Shown: one piece after another, positions 35,777 to 44,076 of the stretch
Position numbering within the stretch: position 1 is the stretch's first letter
Layout: the number at the start of each line of letters is the position of its first letter
Origin: Candidatus Coproplasma excrementigallinarum
Lineage (GTDB): Bacteria > Bacillota > Clostridia > Christensenellales > Borkfalkiaceae
Assembly: GCA_018714625.1 (NCBI GenBank)
Contig: DVNE01000011.1
Span: 1 to 60,112, forward strand
Length of the DNA stretch: 60,112 nucleotides
Direction of reading: 5' to 3'
Position numbers and translations under genes: made by a program
Notes under the pieces: generated by a model
Seen by the model: the letters and a program-made list of their open reading frames with translations, nothing else
What the model was told of the DNA's origin: nothing
Database searches by the model: none

Positions 35777-35811
35777 AAAAAAGAGCGGCATAAAGTAACG
35801 CGCTCTTTTTT
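35777..35811 (-). terminator. Hairpin between rpsO and pnp
   Basis: AAAAAAGAGCG (35777-35787) is complementary to CGCTCTTTTTT (35801-35811). On the minus strand the 3' arm ends in TTTTTTTC. It is 13 bases after the rpsO stop. It either ends rpsO or allows partial readthrough into pnp. Confidence 0.75.
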
Positions 35812-35823
35812 GTACGAAAAAAA

Positions 35824-36078
35824 TTACTTTCTTAAGTTCAAAGCGGCGATAACGGCACGATACCTTTCAATATCCTTGGATTTAAGGTAGTCGAGAAGAC
35901 CGCGGCGACGACCTACCATCTTGAGAAGGCCCCTGCGGGAGTGGTTATCGTGAATGTGCACCTGAAGATGCTCGTTGAGGTGGTTGATGCGCTCGGTAAG
36001 AAGAGCTATCTGCACTTCGGGTGAACCTGTGTCGCCCTCTTTGGTGGCGAATTTAGCAATGATTTCCTGCTTTTCCAT
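35824..36078 (-). CDS. rpsO: 30S ribosomal protein S15
   Basis: An 84-residue ribosomal protein that binds 16S rRNA early in small-subunit assembly. Diagnostic stretches are [33 protein letters not shown] and [14 protein letters not shown]. Slightly shorter than the usual 88-89 residues. AGGAGG lies ten bases before the ATG. It is followed by a hairpin and pnp, and preceded by its own promoter and a structured leader of about 85 bases. Confidence 0.98.
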   Translation of the reverse strand: MEKQEIIAKFATKEGDTGSPEVQIALLTERINHLNEHLQVHIHDNHSRRGLLKMVGRRRGLLDYLKSKDIERYRAVIAALNLRK

Positions 36079-36104
36079 TTTAAATTATCCTCCTGTAATG
36101 GAAA

Positions 36105-36150
36105 TTAATCTGCGGTGAACAAGGTCGGGCGTGGAGTATTCGCACCGCGT
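36105..36150 (-). promoter_or_regulatory. Possible structured leader of rpsO
   Basis: On the minus strand GCGGTG (about 36149-36144) can pair with CACCGC (about 36117-36112), with further short helices inside. S15 represses its own mRNA through leader structures in several bacterial groups. Whether this is one of those cannot be told by eye. Confidence 0.3.
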
Positions 36151-36168
36151 TGTACCCGTAACGAGTTT

Positions 36169-36197
36169 ATTTTAGCATAACGCAAGCTTAAAAGCAA
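36169..36197 (-). promoter_or_regulatory. Extended -10 sigma-A promoter of rpsO
   Basis: On the minus strand TTGCTT (36197-36192), 17 bases ending in TGC, TAAAAT (36174-36169). Confidence 0.7.
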
Positions 36198-36348
36198 CTA
36201 AATTACAGAAGGTTAGATAAAAAACTTTTATGTACAATAGTAATAATGACCGCGCACTGCTGCGGATTGATAAGGCAAACAAAAAAAGGCAGGTTTGCCG
36301 ATAGCGGCAAAATTAAATGCAGCCTACTAATCAGGTATAAATTTTTTC

Positions 36349-36612
36349 TCAGGTATAACATTCTGCGGCAAGTCTGAAAGCGAGTTTAAAACCAATTCTG
36401 AAAAAGGCCTCGGTCTCTTCGTTGGAGACCTCGTCGAAGCATTCGCAGAGTTTTTTGAATTTTTCCCTGTCTTCTCCGTCCAATTTGCCGCAAAAGTAGG
36501 TGTACATATCGTCTATGTTGCCAAGCAGGTCGCTTTCAGCCTTGCTCATTTTAAACAAAGAGCCTTCCTCCCCCGCCCACATACATAATCTGTCAAGTAA
36601 AGAGCTTTCCAT
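36349..36612 (-). CDS. Small helical protein of unknown function (87 aa)
   Basis: An 87-residue acidic protein starting at an ATG that follows GAGGTG at six bases, which strongly supports translation. It is predicted all-helical: residues 20-60 hold heptad-like leucines and charged residues. The end carries FFRIGFKLAFRLAAEC, a pattern seen at the C terminus of small clostridial proteins (the group now called DUF6809, from memory). No membrane segment or catalytic motif is visible. It has four cysteines. It is on the same strand as its neighbours but separated by a repeat-rich gap. Confidence 0.65.
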   Translation of the reverse strand: MESSLLDRLCMWAGEEGSLFKMSKAESDLLGNIDDMYTYFCGKLDGEDREKFKKLCECFDEVSNEETEAFFRIGFKLAFRLAAECYT

Positions 36613-36737
36613 TTTATCACCTCTGATGGTATTGTTCTGTAAACAATATCATATCAAAAAAAGCGATAAAATAATTTTAATAATACAACTGTATTCGAAA
36701 TTTATCGCCTGCCTCGCAGGAATACTTCCATATTTTA

Positions 36738-36928
36738 GGCTCCACTTTTTAAGGGGAGCTGGCGCAGGCGAGGTACACGAGGCCGCGTCTGAAGGGTTTA
36801 CGCTCTTTACCGCAGTAATGACTGAATTAATTAGAATTTTCTACCCTTCCTTCAATTCCTCCCCTAAGCAAGGGGAGGCTTGGCCGCTACTAATTTCTCC
36901 CCTAAACAAGGGGAGGATTTACCGCTAT
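36738..36928. repeat. Inverted-repeat element with GGGGAG/CTCCCC ends, MITE-like remnant
   Basis: Left end AAGGGGAGCTGGC (36751-36763) with GAAGGGT at 36791-36797. The right part has ACCCTTC (36843-36849) and AATTCCTCCCCTAAGCAAGG (36855-36874). A second right-hand copy, AATTTCTCCCCTAAACAAGG, lies at 36892-36911. Each CCCCTAA-CAAGGGG unit also folds on itself. Arms are in opposite orientation, as in a miniature inverted-repeat element. The hemZ stop codon falls inside the last copy. Confidence 0.55.
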
Positions 36929-38301
36929 AAGACAGAGAAAAGCCCGGTGCGCTTTTTTGTTATTTCGTCCGCCTTTGAAAGATATGTAGGTATATCCTTG
37001 GGCGAGGCCAACCTCTCTATTCTGCCGCCCTCGCCGAATACGCGCTTTGAAATGGCGTTTGAACCTACCGCTATGTTGGAGCAGATTTCCTCCATTGTGT
37101 CTATGTTGTAGACGCACGCCTTGCCCGACTTGCACCAGCCTATATTTTCACCTGCGCCCGCCTGATATTTCTGGCGGTACAGATAATACGGCTCGTACCC
37201 TGCCGCGGTGAGCATTTCGCGCGATAGCGCTATCATTCCGTCTATACCGTCGCTTTCAATGCGCGAGGTATGCTCTTTAAGGCGCGAACCCGCTTTGAGA
37301 CAGAGCGAATGGACGGTGATGTCGGCAGGTTGAAGGGATATTGCGCAGGAGAGCGAATTTTTAAAGTCGGCTATCGTTTCGCCCGAGAGGCCTGCTATAA
37401 GGTCGATATTTATATCAAACCCGTACTTCTGCGCCATTTCGTACGCCTTGAACATCTGCGCGGACGTGTGTCTGCGGCCTATCTTTTCAAGAGTGACATC
37501 TGAAAAGGTCTGCGGATTTACGCATATTCTGTTTACACCCGCATCCCTGCACGCGGCAAGCTTTTCTTCGGTAAAAGTATCCGGTCTGCCCGCCTCCACC
37601 GTAAACTCGGCATTGACTGCACCAAGCGCGTTAATTGCGGCATATATGCGGGTCAAATAGTAGTTATCTATGCAAAAAGGCGTGCCGCCGCCTATGTAAA
37701 CGGAGTTGATTTTGCCCGTTATTCCATTTAAGCTCTCTATTTCGGAGACGAGCGTTTCCACATACTGTGGAATGTATTTCTGCACGCACGCGACGGGCGC
37801 GGTTATAAAGGAACAGTATTCGCACTTGGTGGGACAGAACGGCAGGCTGACAAAGACATCGCACCCGCAAAAGCGGTTGGAATTATAAATATCTGACTGC
37901 GCGGCTATTACGCGGCGTATTATTGATATGTTCTGCTCTGAAACGCAGAACTTTTTGAAGAGCGGGGCAAAGTCGCGCCCCTCCTCCAGCTCCATATACG
38001 CCATTTTTGTCGGTCTTATGCCCGTGAGCGCGCCCCACGGAAAGCTTTTGCCCATACTTTCCTGCAAAAAAAGATAAAAAGCCAGCTTTGCCGAACGCTT
38101 GGCACAACGCTTGAAGGCAAGCTCGTCCTCGGCCTGCCACTCATCGCAAAAGACGCGGCTTGTATCGCCGCGCTCTATACAGTTTATGAACTTGTTGCCC
38201 TCGCGCACGAAAGAATGGTTGAACTCACCCTCCTCCTCGCCGAAAAGACGCAGAACGTCCATTATCTCGGGGCGCAGAAATTCGCAGTTTGTGTTTAACA
38301 T
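36925..38301 (-). CDS. hemZ: HemZ-type oxygen-independent coproporphyrinogen dehydrogenase
   Basis: A 458-residue radical SAM protein. An N-terminal domain of about 150 residues, typical of HemZ, precedes the radical SAM core. The cluster motif is CPTKCEYC (near residue 164), followed by VYIGGGTP and VNPQTFSDVTLEKIGRRH. The C-terminal HemN-like region has YYLYRQKYQAGAGENIGW, a known HemZ pattern. HemZ acts in coproporphyrinogen oxidation in anaerobic haem synthesis, although in organisms without full haem pathways its role is uncertain. The start at 38301 has a poor ribosome binding site. It follows the MBL-fold gene, as in other Clostridia. The last codon abuts a repeat element. Confidence 0.88.
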   Translation of the reverse strand: MLNTNCEFLRPEIMDVLRLFGEEEGEFNHSFVREGNKFINCIERGDTSRVFCDEWQAEDELAFKRCAKRSAKLAFYLFLQESMGKSFPWGALTGIRPTKMAYMELEEGRDFAPLFKKFCVSEQNISIIRRVIAAQSDIYNSNRFCGCDVFVSLPFCPTKCEYCSFITAPVACVQKYIPQYVETLVSEIESLNGITGKINSVYIGGGTPFCIDNYYLTRIYAAINALGAVNAEFTVEAGRPDTFTEEKLAACRDAGVNRICVNPQTFSDVTLEKIGRRHTSAQMFKAYEMAQKYGFDINIDLIAGLSGETIADFKNSLSCAISLQPADITVHSLCLKAGSRLKEHTSRIESDGIDGMIALSREMLTAAGYEPYYLYRQKYQAGAGENIGWCKSGKACVYNIDTMEEICSNIAVGSNAISKRVFGEGGRIERLASPKDIPTYLSKADEITKKRTGLFSVL

Positions 38302-38322
38302 AGTACTTTTTATTTTTGAATT

Positions 38323-38441
38323 GGTGCGGGAATATGCCGCAAATAACACATATTTGCCAGCACAGAAATTTAACGCGCAACGCGTGTACAGCTACGCGGC
38401 GATTTGCAGAGCAACGCGGCCAGTCGGTGCGGGAATATGCC
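38323..38441. repeat. 16-base direct repeat flanking the hemZ leader
   Basis: GGTGCGGGAATATGCC occurs at 38323-38338 and again at 38426-38441, in the same orientation 103 bases apart. It frames the gap between the MBL-fold gene and hemZ. Confidence 0.75.
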
Positions 38442-38454
38442 TAAAATATTGTGT

Positions 38455-39060
38455 TCAGTCGGCGCGGACGAACGGGTTATTTGCGCGCTCGTGCGAGAGG
38501 GTGCTGTCCTCCTCGTGGCCGCAGTAAATTTTGTAGTCGCCGGGCAGGGCGTACAGCTTTTTTACACTGGTTACTATCTGGGAATAGCTGCCTGTGGGCA
38601 GGTCGGTGCGGCCTACACTTTCGCAAAAGAGAGTATCACCCGTGAAAAGGCAGTCATCCGCAAGGTAGCATACCCCGCCTGAGGTGTGGCCGGGCGTGGA
38701 AATTACCCTGAAATCTATGCCCGCATAAGTGAGGGTCTGTCCGCCGCGCACGGTGTTTACAGAAAAACTCTGAACGGGGCGCGGACTTATTGAGGCGTAT
38801 TCGGGCGTGAACATATTTTTTGCCTCCTCCTCTGACGCATAGACGGGTACTCCGTTCTGCGTAAAGACGGGACAGCCGCCTATATGGTCGTAGTGGCCGT
38901 GTGTGAGCAGCACCGCCACGGGCTTGAGGCCGAGTTCGGCAACTTTATCCCACACGCGCGGCTGGGCGCAGTCCACCACTACGCACGTTTTGCCGTCCGC
39001 CGTGACTGCATACGAATTTGATGCAAACCCCTGCGGGTAAATTTTGTAGACTTTAAGCAT
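38455..39060 (-). CDS. MBL-fold metallo-hydrolase (glyoxalase II-like)
   Basis: A 201-residue metallo-beta-lactamase fold hydrolase. Metal ligands are seen as THGHYDHIGG (near residue 53), the histidine in TPGHTSGG, the aspartate in FTGDTLF, and a last histidine in YCGHEEDST. The short length and the lack of the C-terminal domain of GloB fit the YcbL/YqgX group. These hydrolyse small thioesters, or lactone or aldehyde adducts. Sits between rel and hemZ. In many Clostridia a dtd gene also stands here, but none is present in this window. Confidence 0.88.
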   Translation of the reverse strand: MLKVYKIYPQGFASNSYAVTADGKTCVVVDCAQPRVWDKVAELGLKPVAVLLTHGHYDHIGGCPVFTQNGVPVYASEEEAKNMFTPEYASISPRPVQSFSVNTVRGGQTLTYAGIDFRVISTPGHTSGGVCYLADDCLFTGDTLFCESVGRTDLPTGSYSQIVTSVKKLYALPGDYKIYCGHEEDSTLSHERANNPFVRAD

Positions 39061-39149
39061 TGCCCGCCTCCCTTACTTAATTGATATGTCTTATTGTCTG
39101 CGGCATTTTGGCCGCGTATTTTTTGCCGTGTTTAATAGAGCGATGTTTA

Positions 39150-39200
39150 TTCGACGCTTATTGCGCGGCATTTATATGCCGCATTTTGCGGCGTTTTTTA
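39150..39200. terminator. Overlapping hairpins between rel and the MBL-fold gene
   Basis: GCGGCAT pairs with ATGCCGC around 39164-39181. A second pairing, GCCGCA with TGCGGC, overlaps it and is followed by GTTTTTT on the plus strand. The two stems exclude each other. Which one acts on the minus-strand transcript is unclear. Confidence 0.4.
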
Positions 39201-39209
39201 CCATTAAAT

Positions 39210-41342
39210 TTAATTAGAGGTACGATATACGTCTATCACCCTCTTATCCTTTTTGAGGTGGTTGATGAGCAGGTCGAGGTCGGAACGCTTGTTGAGGCGG
39301 ACGTTTATATCAACGACTGCCTGTCTGTTTTTATCCAGTCTGCCCACAATCTGCGTGAGCGAAAGGCGCATTGCCGCAAGCTCCTGGGTTACGAATGCAA
39401 CAAGACCGTCGTAGTCGTCGGCAACGACGCGCACTCCGACGATAAATTCAGAGCCTGTGTCCGCCGTCCATTGCGCGGGCTGAATACGGTCGGGCTCGTA
39501 GTCCTTGAGGTTGGGGCAGTCCTTGCGGTGGACTATAACGCCCCTGCCGCGGGAGACAAAGCCGACTATGTCGTCACCCGGAACGGGATTGCAGCAGCGC
39601 GCAAAGCGAACCATAAGTCCGCTCATTCCGCGGATGGTCACGCTGGAAGTCGGAGCATGACCGCTCTTGCCGGGGAAGGCTTCGGGCGCCTTGGGCACTA
39701 CCTTTTTATAGTAGTCTATAAGTTTATAAAGTATCTGGTTTACACCCACCGCGCCATAGCCGACAGAGGCAAACATTTCGTCTTCAGAGGCGAATACCAG
39801 CTTCTGCGAGAGCTTTTCAAATGCGTCGTCGGTGAGAAGGTCGTTGAGAGAATAGCCCTTGCGCTTGGCCTCGGCCTCGAGCATCGCCCTGCCTGTGCGG
39901 GCGTTCTCCTCCTTCATCTCCCTCTTGAAGAACTGCCTTATCTTTGCGCGCGCCGAGCCTGATTTGACATATTTGAGCCAGTCCCACGAAGGGCCCTTGC
40001 TGTTCGGCGAGGTAAGTATTTCAACGACGTCGCCCGTATGCAGAACGGAATTTAAGGGTACTATCTTTGAGTTTACCTTTGCGCCCACGCATTTGTTGCC
40101 CACTTCGGAGTGTATGGCGTAGGCAAAGTCTATGGGCGTGGCCTCGAGCGGGAGCGAAATTACCTTGCCGTGCGGAGTGAATACGAGAAGCTCGTTTGTA
40201 TAGAGGTCGGTCTTGAGGCTCTCCACAAACTCTTTTGCACTGCCCGTGCTCCTCTCCCAGTCCATTACGTCGCGTATCCACGCAAGACGCTGGTCGAAGT
40301 TGTTGTCCTGCCCGCCCTTCTGCTCTTTATAGCGCCAGTGCGCCGCGATACCGTATTCGGCCATGTGGTGCATTTCAAAGGTGCGTATCTGAATTTCAAA
40401 TATCTGCCCGAAGTCGGTTACCACCGTGGTGTGCAGCGACTGGTACATATTGCGCTTGGGCATGGCGATGTAGTCTTTAATTCTGCCGGGCACGGGCTTC
40501 CACTTTTTATGGATTTTGCCGAGCACTTCGTAGCACTCCTCCGTGGTGTTGACTATTACGCGCACGGCAGAGAGGTCGTATATCTGGTCGAGCGTCTTGC
40601 CCGTGTTCTTCATTTTTTTGTATATGGAATAGAAGTGCTTGGGTCTGCCGAACACTTCGCCCTTTATGCCGCTCTCGTCGAGCATCTCCTTGAGGTCTTT
40701 TACGCAGGTCTCTATGAACGAGCGACGCTCTTCCAGTTTCTGGTGTATGTTGGTGACGAGGTATTCGTAGGCCTTGGGGTCGAGATACTTGAGGCAGAGA
40801 TCCTCCAGCTCGCACTTCATCTGCGAAATACCGAGGCGGCCTGCAAGCGGGGTGTAAATTTCCAGCGTCTCCTTGGCGATACGCTGCTGCCTTTCCACCG
40901 AAAGGAAGTTGAGCGAACGCATATTGTGCAGTCTGTCGGCAAGCTTGATTATTATTACGCGCACATCGTTGGCCATTGCCACGAATATCTTGCGGAAGTT
41001 TTCTATATCCTCCTCTTCGTGCGTCTGGTAGTGTATTTTTTCAAGCTTGGTGACGCCGTCCACAAGGGTATACACCTCCTGCCCGAAACGGTTTATTATG
41101 TCGTCCTTTGTGGCGGGCGTATCCTCTATTACGTCGTGAAGAAAGGCCGCGGCAACGGTGGGCGCGTCCAGTCCGAGGTCGACGAGTATCTCCGCAACGG
41201 CGCACGGGTGGGTAAAGTAGGGTTCACCCGAGGCACGCTTCTGGTTGGAGTGCATCTGCTCTGCGTATTTATATGCCGAAAGGAGCATTTCACGCTCGTT
41301 TTCGGGATAGTTTTCGTAAATTTTATCGAGAACGTTTTTCAT
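39210..41342 (-). CDS. Bifunctional (p)ppGpp synthetase/hydrolase (Rel/SpoT family)
   Basis: A 710-residue stringent-response enzyme. In order: an HD hydrolase domain (FTHPCAVAEILVDLG, with FLHDVIEDT around residues 68-76), a synthetase domain (RVIVNTTEECYEVLG, then PGRIKDYIAMPKRNMYQSLH), a TGS domain near residue 390, a zinc/helical middle region, and a C-terminal ACT domain. Intact HD residues imply hydrolase as well as synthetase activity. The ATG at 41342 lies 70 bases after recJ. A separate Ppx/GppA-type gene in this window could act on the same nucleotide pool. Confidence 0.95.
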   Translation of the reverse strand: MKNVLDKIYENYPENEREMLLSAYKYAEQMHSNQKRASGEPYFTHPCAVAEILVDLGLDAPTVAAAFLHDVIEDTPATKDDIINRFGQEVYTLVDGVTKLEKIHYQTHEEEDIENFRKIFVAMANDVRVIIIKLADRLHNMRSLNFLSVERQQRIAKETLEIYTPLAGRLGISQMKCELEDLCLKYLDPKAYEYLVTNIHQKLEERRSFIETCVKDLKEMLDESGIKGEVFGRPKHFYSIYKKMKNTGKTLDQIYDLSAVRVIVNTTEECYEVLGKIHKKWKPVPGRIKDYIAMPKRNMYQSLHTTVVTDFGQIFEIQIRTFEMHHMAEYGIAAHWRYKEQKGGQDNNFDQRLAWIRDVMDWERSTGSAKEFVESLKTDLYTNELLVFTPHGKVISLPLEATPIDFAYAIHSEVGNKCVGAKVNSKIVPLNSVLHTGDVVEILTSPNSKGPSWDWLKYVKSGSARAKIRQFFKREMKEENARTGRAMLEAEAKRKGYSLNDLLTDDAFEKLSQKLVFASEDEMFASVGYGAVGVNQILYKLIDYYKKVVPKAPEAFPGKSGHAPTSSVTIRGMSGLMVRFARCCNPVPGDDIVGFVSRGRGVIVHRKDCPNLKDYEPDRIQPAQWTADTGSEFIVGVRVVADDYDGLVAFVTQELAAMRLSLTQIVGRLDKNRQAVVDINVRLNKRSDLDLLINHLKKDKRVIDVYRTSN

Positions 41343-41411
41343 AATACTCTGCTAAAAATATATCGCAATGGAGTTATACCATATGCGGTTTTATAATTTA
41401 TAAACGCAACT

Positions 41412-43721
41412 TCAGCCTTTTAATCCTGCAACCGCATTATAGAGCGGCGAATTCTTCAGATCGGTTTTTACGCCGCGGTAGATGGTGAGCCTGCCCTCTT
41501 CAAACGAGATGAGCGAAAGCTGTTCGAACACCCTTAGAGCAAACAGCATCTGCGCAACGCCGAACTGCATGCCCGCAGAAAATGCGACTTCCTCCGCCGA
41601 AGCGCCCTCGACCTGGCCTGCGTTGGAGGAGAGCCAGGCAAAGATTTTTAAAAGACCCTGGCGCGAACTGTCCAGCGAGCGCAGCGGGCCAAGCCCTTCG
41701 GTATCCGAGCAGACGACTACCTCCTTCCCCGCCGCAGAGGCAAAGGTGATTTTAAGCGGTCTATCGAGCCAGACAATGCGCCTGTAACCCGAGAGGTCGC
41801 AGTCGGCGCGCGGCGCGATAAGTATGGTATCGGCAAGGCTCTTTGCGGAGAGATTGAATATATCCGCAAAAAATTTACCGCTGTTTGCGTACTTTGAGAG
41901 CGTGGAATAGTCTTCGGCTATATAGAGCGTGCCGTAGCCCGCGCCCTCCGCCATCATTTTATCTATCTCCGCCCGCGTTTTATAGTTGACGGTGCAGGCA
42001 ACTTCCTCGCCGGCGGCACGCAGAACGGCATTTGCCGATATGTAGTCGCCTGCGCATGCGCCGCAGTCCGAACTGTATATGACGTCGCGCACAAAGCCGC
42101 GGATATACTCCCTGCCGCGGAAACGCGAGATATTGTATTCAAATACCAGCTCCTTTTCGCAGTCGCAGGAGAGAACCTCGGCATTTTTTATTCCGCCGAA
42201 GTACATCATTTCCAGACCGCCGCACCTGAAAGTGAGGTGCGGAGAGAGCTGCTTGAGCCTGCGCGGTTTGCAGGCGCGCACTTTGGCGCTGAACAGAGGG
42301 CGCTTGTTGCCTACGCCGTAAGGCTCGAACATCTCGAGCTCGCGCGCAAGTCGGGCGGTATTTTCGCCCTCGGCCATACCGCTCACAAATATCGTCGGAA
42401 CGAAATCCTCGGCGGTGTAGTTCTTTTCCATATATTCGGAGAGCGCCTTTTCAAGGAGGGGGAAATTTTCCTCAGTGACGTTTACGCCCGCCGCCTGCGA
42501 GTGGCCGCCGAATTCGCTTATATATTGGCTGCACGCCTTGAGGGCTTCGAAGATGTTTACCCCCTCTATGCTGCGCGCCGAACCCTTGAGTACGCCGCCG
42601 TTGTTGACAAAAAGTATGACGGGACGGCTGTATTCCTCGGCAAGACGAGCGGCGACTATGCCCACAAAGCCGGAATTCCAGCTTTCGTCCCACAGCATTA
42701 TAATTCTGCCGTAGGCGCCGCTCACCGCAAGTTTTGCCTTGGCCTGGGCGTAGAGTTCGTCACACCTGAGCTGACGCTCCTGATTGTATGAGGTGAGGCG
42801 GGAAGCAAGGTCGAATACGGCCTTTTCGTCCGTTTCGGAAAAGAGCGCAAGCGCGGACGAGGCGTCGCCCATTCTGCCCGCGGCATTGACCTTTGGCGCG
42901 ATTGTAAAGGCGAGCGTGTGCGCGTCTGCCTGCTCCTGCGTCCTTGAAAGAAAGTAAGAAAAACTCTTGCGGGGCGAGGTATTTACAAGCTTAAGGCCTT
43001 CAGCCACTATGTCGCGGTTTTCGCCCATCAGGGGAACGCTGTCCGCAACTGTGGCGAGCGCGGCGAAGTCGAGATACTTATAAGCCTCCCGACCGTTGAG
43101 CGCGCAAGCCGTTTTGAACGCAACGCCCGCGCCGCAGAGGTTATCGTAGGGGTAACTATCGTTAAATTTGGGGTTTATACATATGCAATCTGGCAGTTTT
43201 TCGGGCAGCTCGTGGTGGTCGGTGACTATCACCTCGCACCCGCACTCCTTCAGATATTCGACTTCGGCCGCATTGGATATGCCGCAGTCGACGGTGATTA
43301 CGAGCTGAGGAAAAAAATCTTCAAAAATCTCGTCTATCGCCGTAACCGTCACGCCGTAACCGCTCTTGCGCTCGGGCACGAAGACCTTTGGCTCTATGCC
43401 GAAGTCCCTCAACGCGCCGCCCATTATGGTGGCCGCGCATATGCCGTCGGCATCGTAGTCGCCGTAGACAAGCACGTCCCACCCTTCGTCGCGGGCGCGG
43501 GTTATAAGCTCGCACGCCTCCTTCATTCCCTGCATTTTGAAGGGGGAAATGAAGTGCGACTTTGAGGGATAAATGAACGCCTGGACCTTTTCGGGCGTGT
43601 CTATGCCCCTGCCGTAGAGAATGGACGCCGATGTGCGCGTGAGCGAACAGCTTGCCGCAAGTTTTTCTATCTGATTGAGTTGTTCCGCCGAAAATTCAAA
43701 TTCCGGTAAAATTCTCTTCAT
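41412..43721 (-). CDS. recJ: Single-stranded-DNA-specific exonuclease RecJ
   Basis: A 769-residue 5'-3' exonuclease used in recombination and mismatch repair. The DHH domain shows YGDYDADGICAA, VDCGISN and VTDHHELPEKLP. The DHHA1 domain follows, with NNGGVLKGSARSIEGVNIFE and FGGHSQAAGV. About 180 extra C-terminal residues form the extension found in Firmicutes RecJ. The ATG at 43721 is used; a GTG/ATG frame upstream adds ten residues without conservation. The ribosome binding site is weak. A promoter lies about 60 bases upstream. recJ precedes rel. Confidence 0.95.
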   Translation of the reverse strand: MKRILPEFEFSAEQLNQIEKLAASCSLTRTSASILYGRGIDTPEKVQAFIYPSKSHFISPFKMQGMKEACELITRARDEGWDVLVYGDYDADGICAATIMGGALRDFGIEPKVFVPERKSGYGVTVTAIDEIFEDFFPQLVITVDCGISNAAEVEYLKECGCEVIVTDHHELPEKLPDCICINPKFNDSYPYDNLCGAGVAFKTACALNGREAYKYLDFAALATVADSVPLMGENRDIVAEGLKLVNTSPRKSFSYFLSRTQEQADAHTLAFTIAPKVNAAGRMGDASSALALFSETDEKAVFDLASRLTSYNQERQLRCDELYAQAKAKLAVSGAYGRIIMLWDESWNSGFVGIVAARLAEEYSRPVILFVNNGGVLKGSARSIEGVNIFEALKACSQYISEFGGHSQAAGVNVTEENFPLLEKALSEYMEKNYTAEDFVPTIFVSGMAEGENTARLARELEMFEPYGVGNKRPLFSAKVRACKPRRLKQLSPHLTFRCGGLEMMYFGGIKNAEVLSCDCEKELVFEYNISRFRGREYIRGFVRDVIYSSDCGACAGDYISANAVLRAAGEEVACTVNYKTRAEIDKMMAEGAGYGTLYIAEDYSTLSKYANSGKFFADIFNLSAKSLADTILIAPRADCDLSGYRRIVWLDRPLKITFASAAGKEVVVCSDTEGLGPLRSLDSSRQGLLKIFAWLSSNAGQVEGASAEEVAFSAGMQFGVAQMLFALRVFEQLSLISFEEGRLTIYRGVKTDLKNSPLYNAVAGLKG

Positions 43722-43777
43722 TGCAACGTGCGCGGCGGAAAACCGCCGCATTATGACCTTATAAGTGTATTTTTTAT

Positions 43778-43806
43778 ATTATACCGCAAAACGCCGCAAA
43801 ATACAA
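43778..43806 (-). promoter_or_regulatory. Sigma-A-type promoter of recJ
   Basis: On the minus strand TTGTAT (43806-43801), 17 bases, TATAAT (43783-43778). The -35 box abuts the preceding terminator. Confidence 0.7.
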
Positions 43807-43834
43807 TAAAAGGCGAGGTAAAAACCTCGCCTTT
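43807..43834 (-). terminator. Terminator of the secD-secF operon
   Basis: An 11-bp stem AAAGGCGAGGT (43809-43819) with ACCTCGCCTTT (43824-43834). On the minus strand it runs into TATTGTATTTT, which also carries the recJ -35 box. It is about 240 bases past secF. Confidence 0.8.
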
Positions 43835-44076
43835 GAAATATTTTTGTATTGTTTGTTAGCATTTAAAACTTTTTTATGCAAACTTTGCCTGAATTAAAAA
43901 AGTTATTGCCACTTAAAGCCTTTCAGTTGAAACCGATTTTAAATCGTCGGCCGATTAAGGACAAATCTTTGACAAGCTATGCCGTCAACCGTTTATTCCG
44001 ACTTCAGAGCTTTATACTTGCCCCTATGCCACAGCTTTAATGCCTGCGACTTTTTTTAGTTCAGCGAAAGAGTAAA

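Noticed and set aside
36738-36928. Intact insertion sequence
   Set aside because: No transposase frame lies between the inverted arms; the whole element is under 200 bases.
40110-41396. A 428-codon plus-strand frame opposite the rel gene
   Set aside because: Antisense shadow; no domain and no ribosome binding site.
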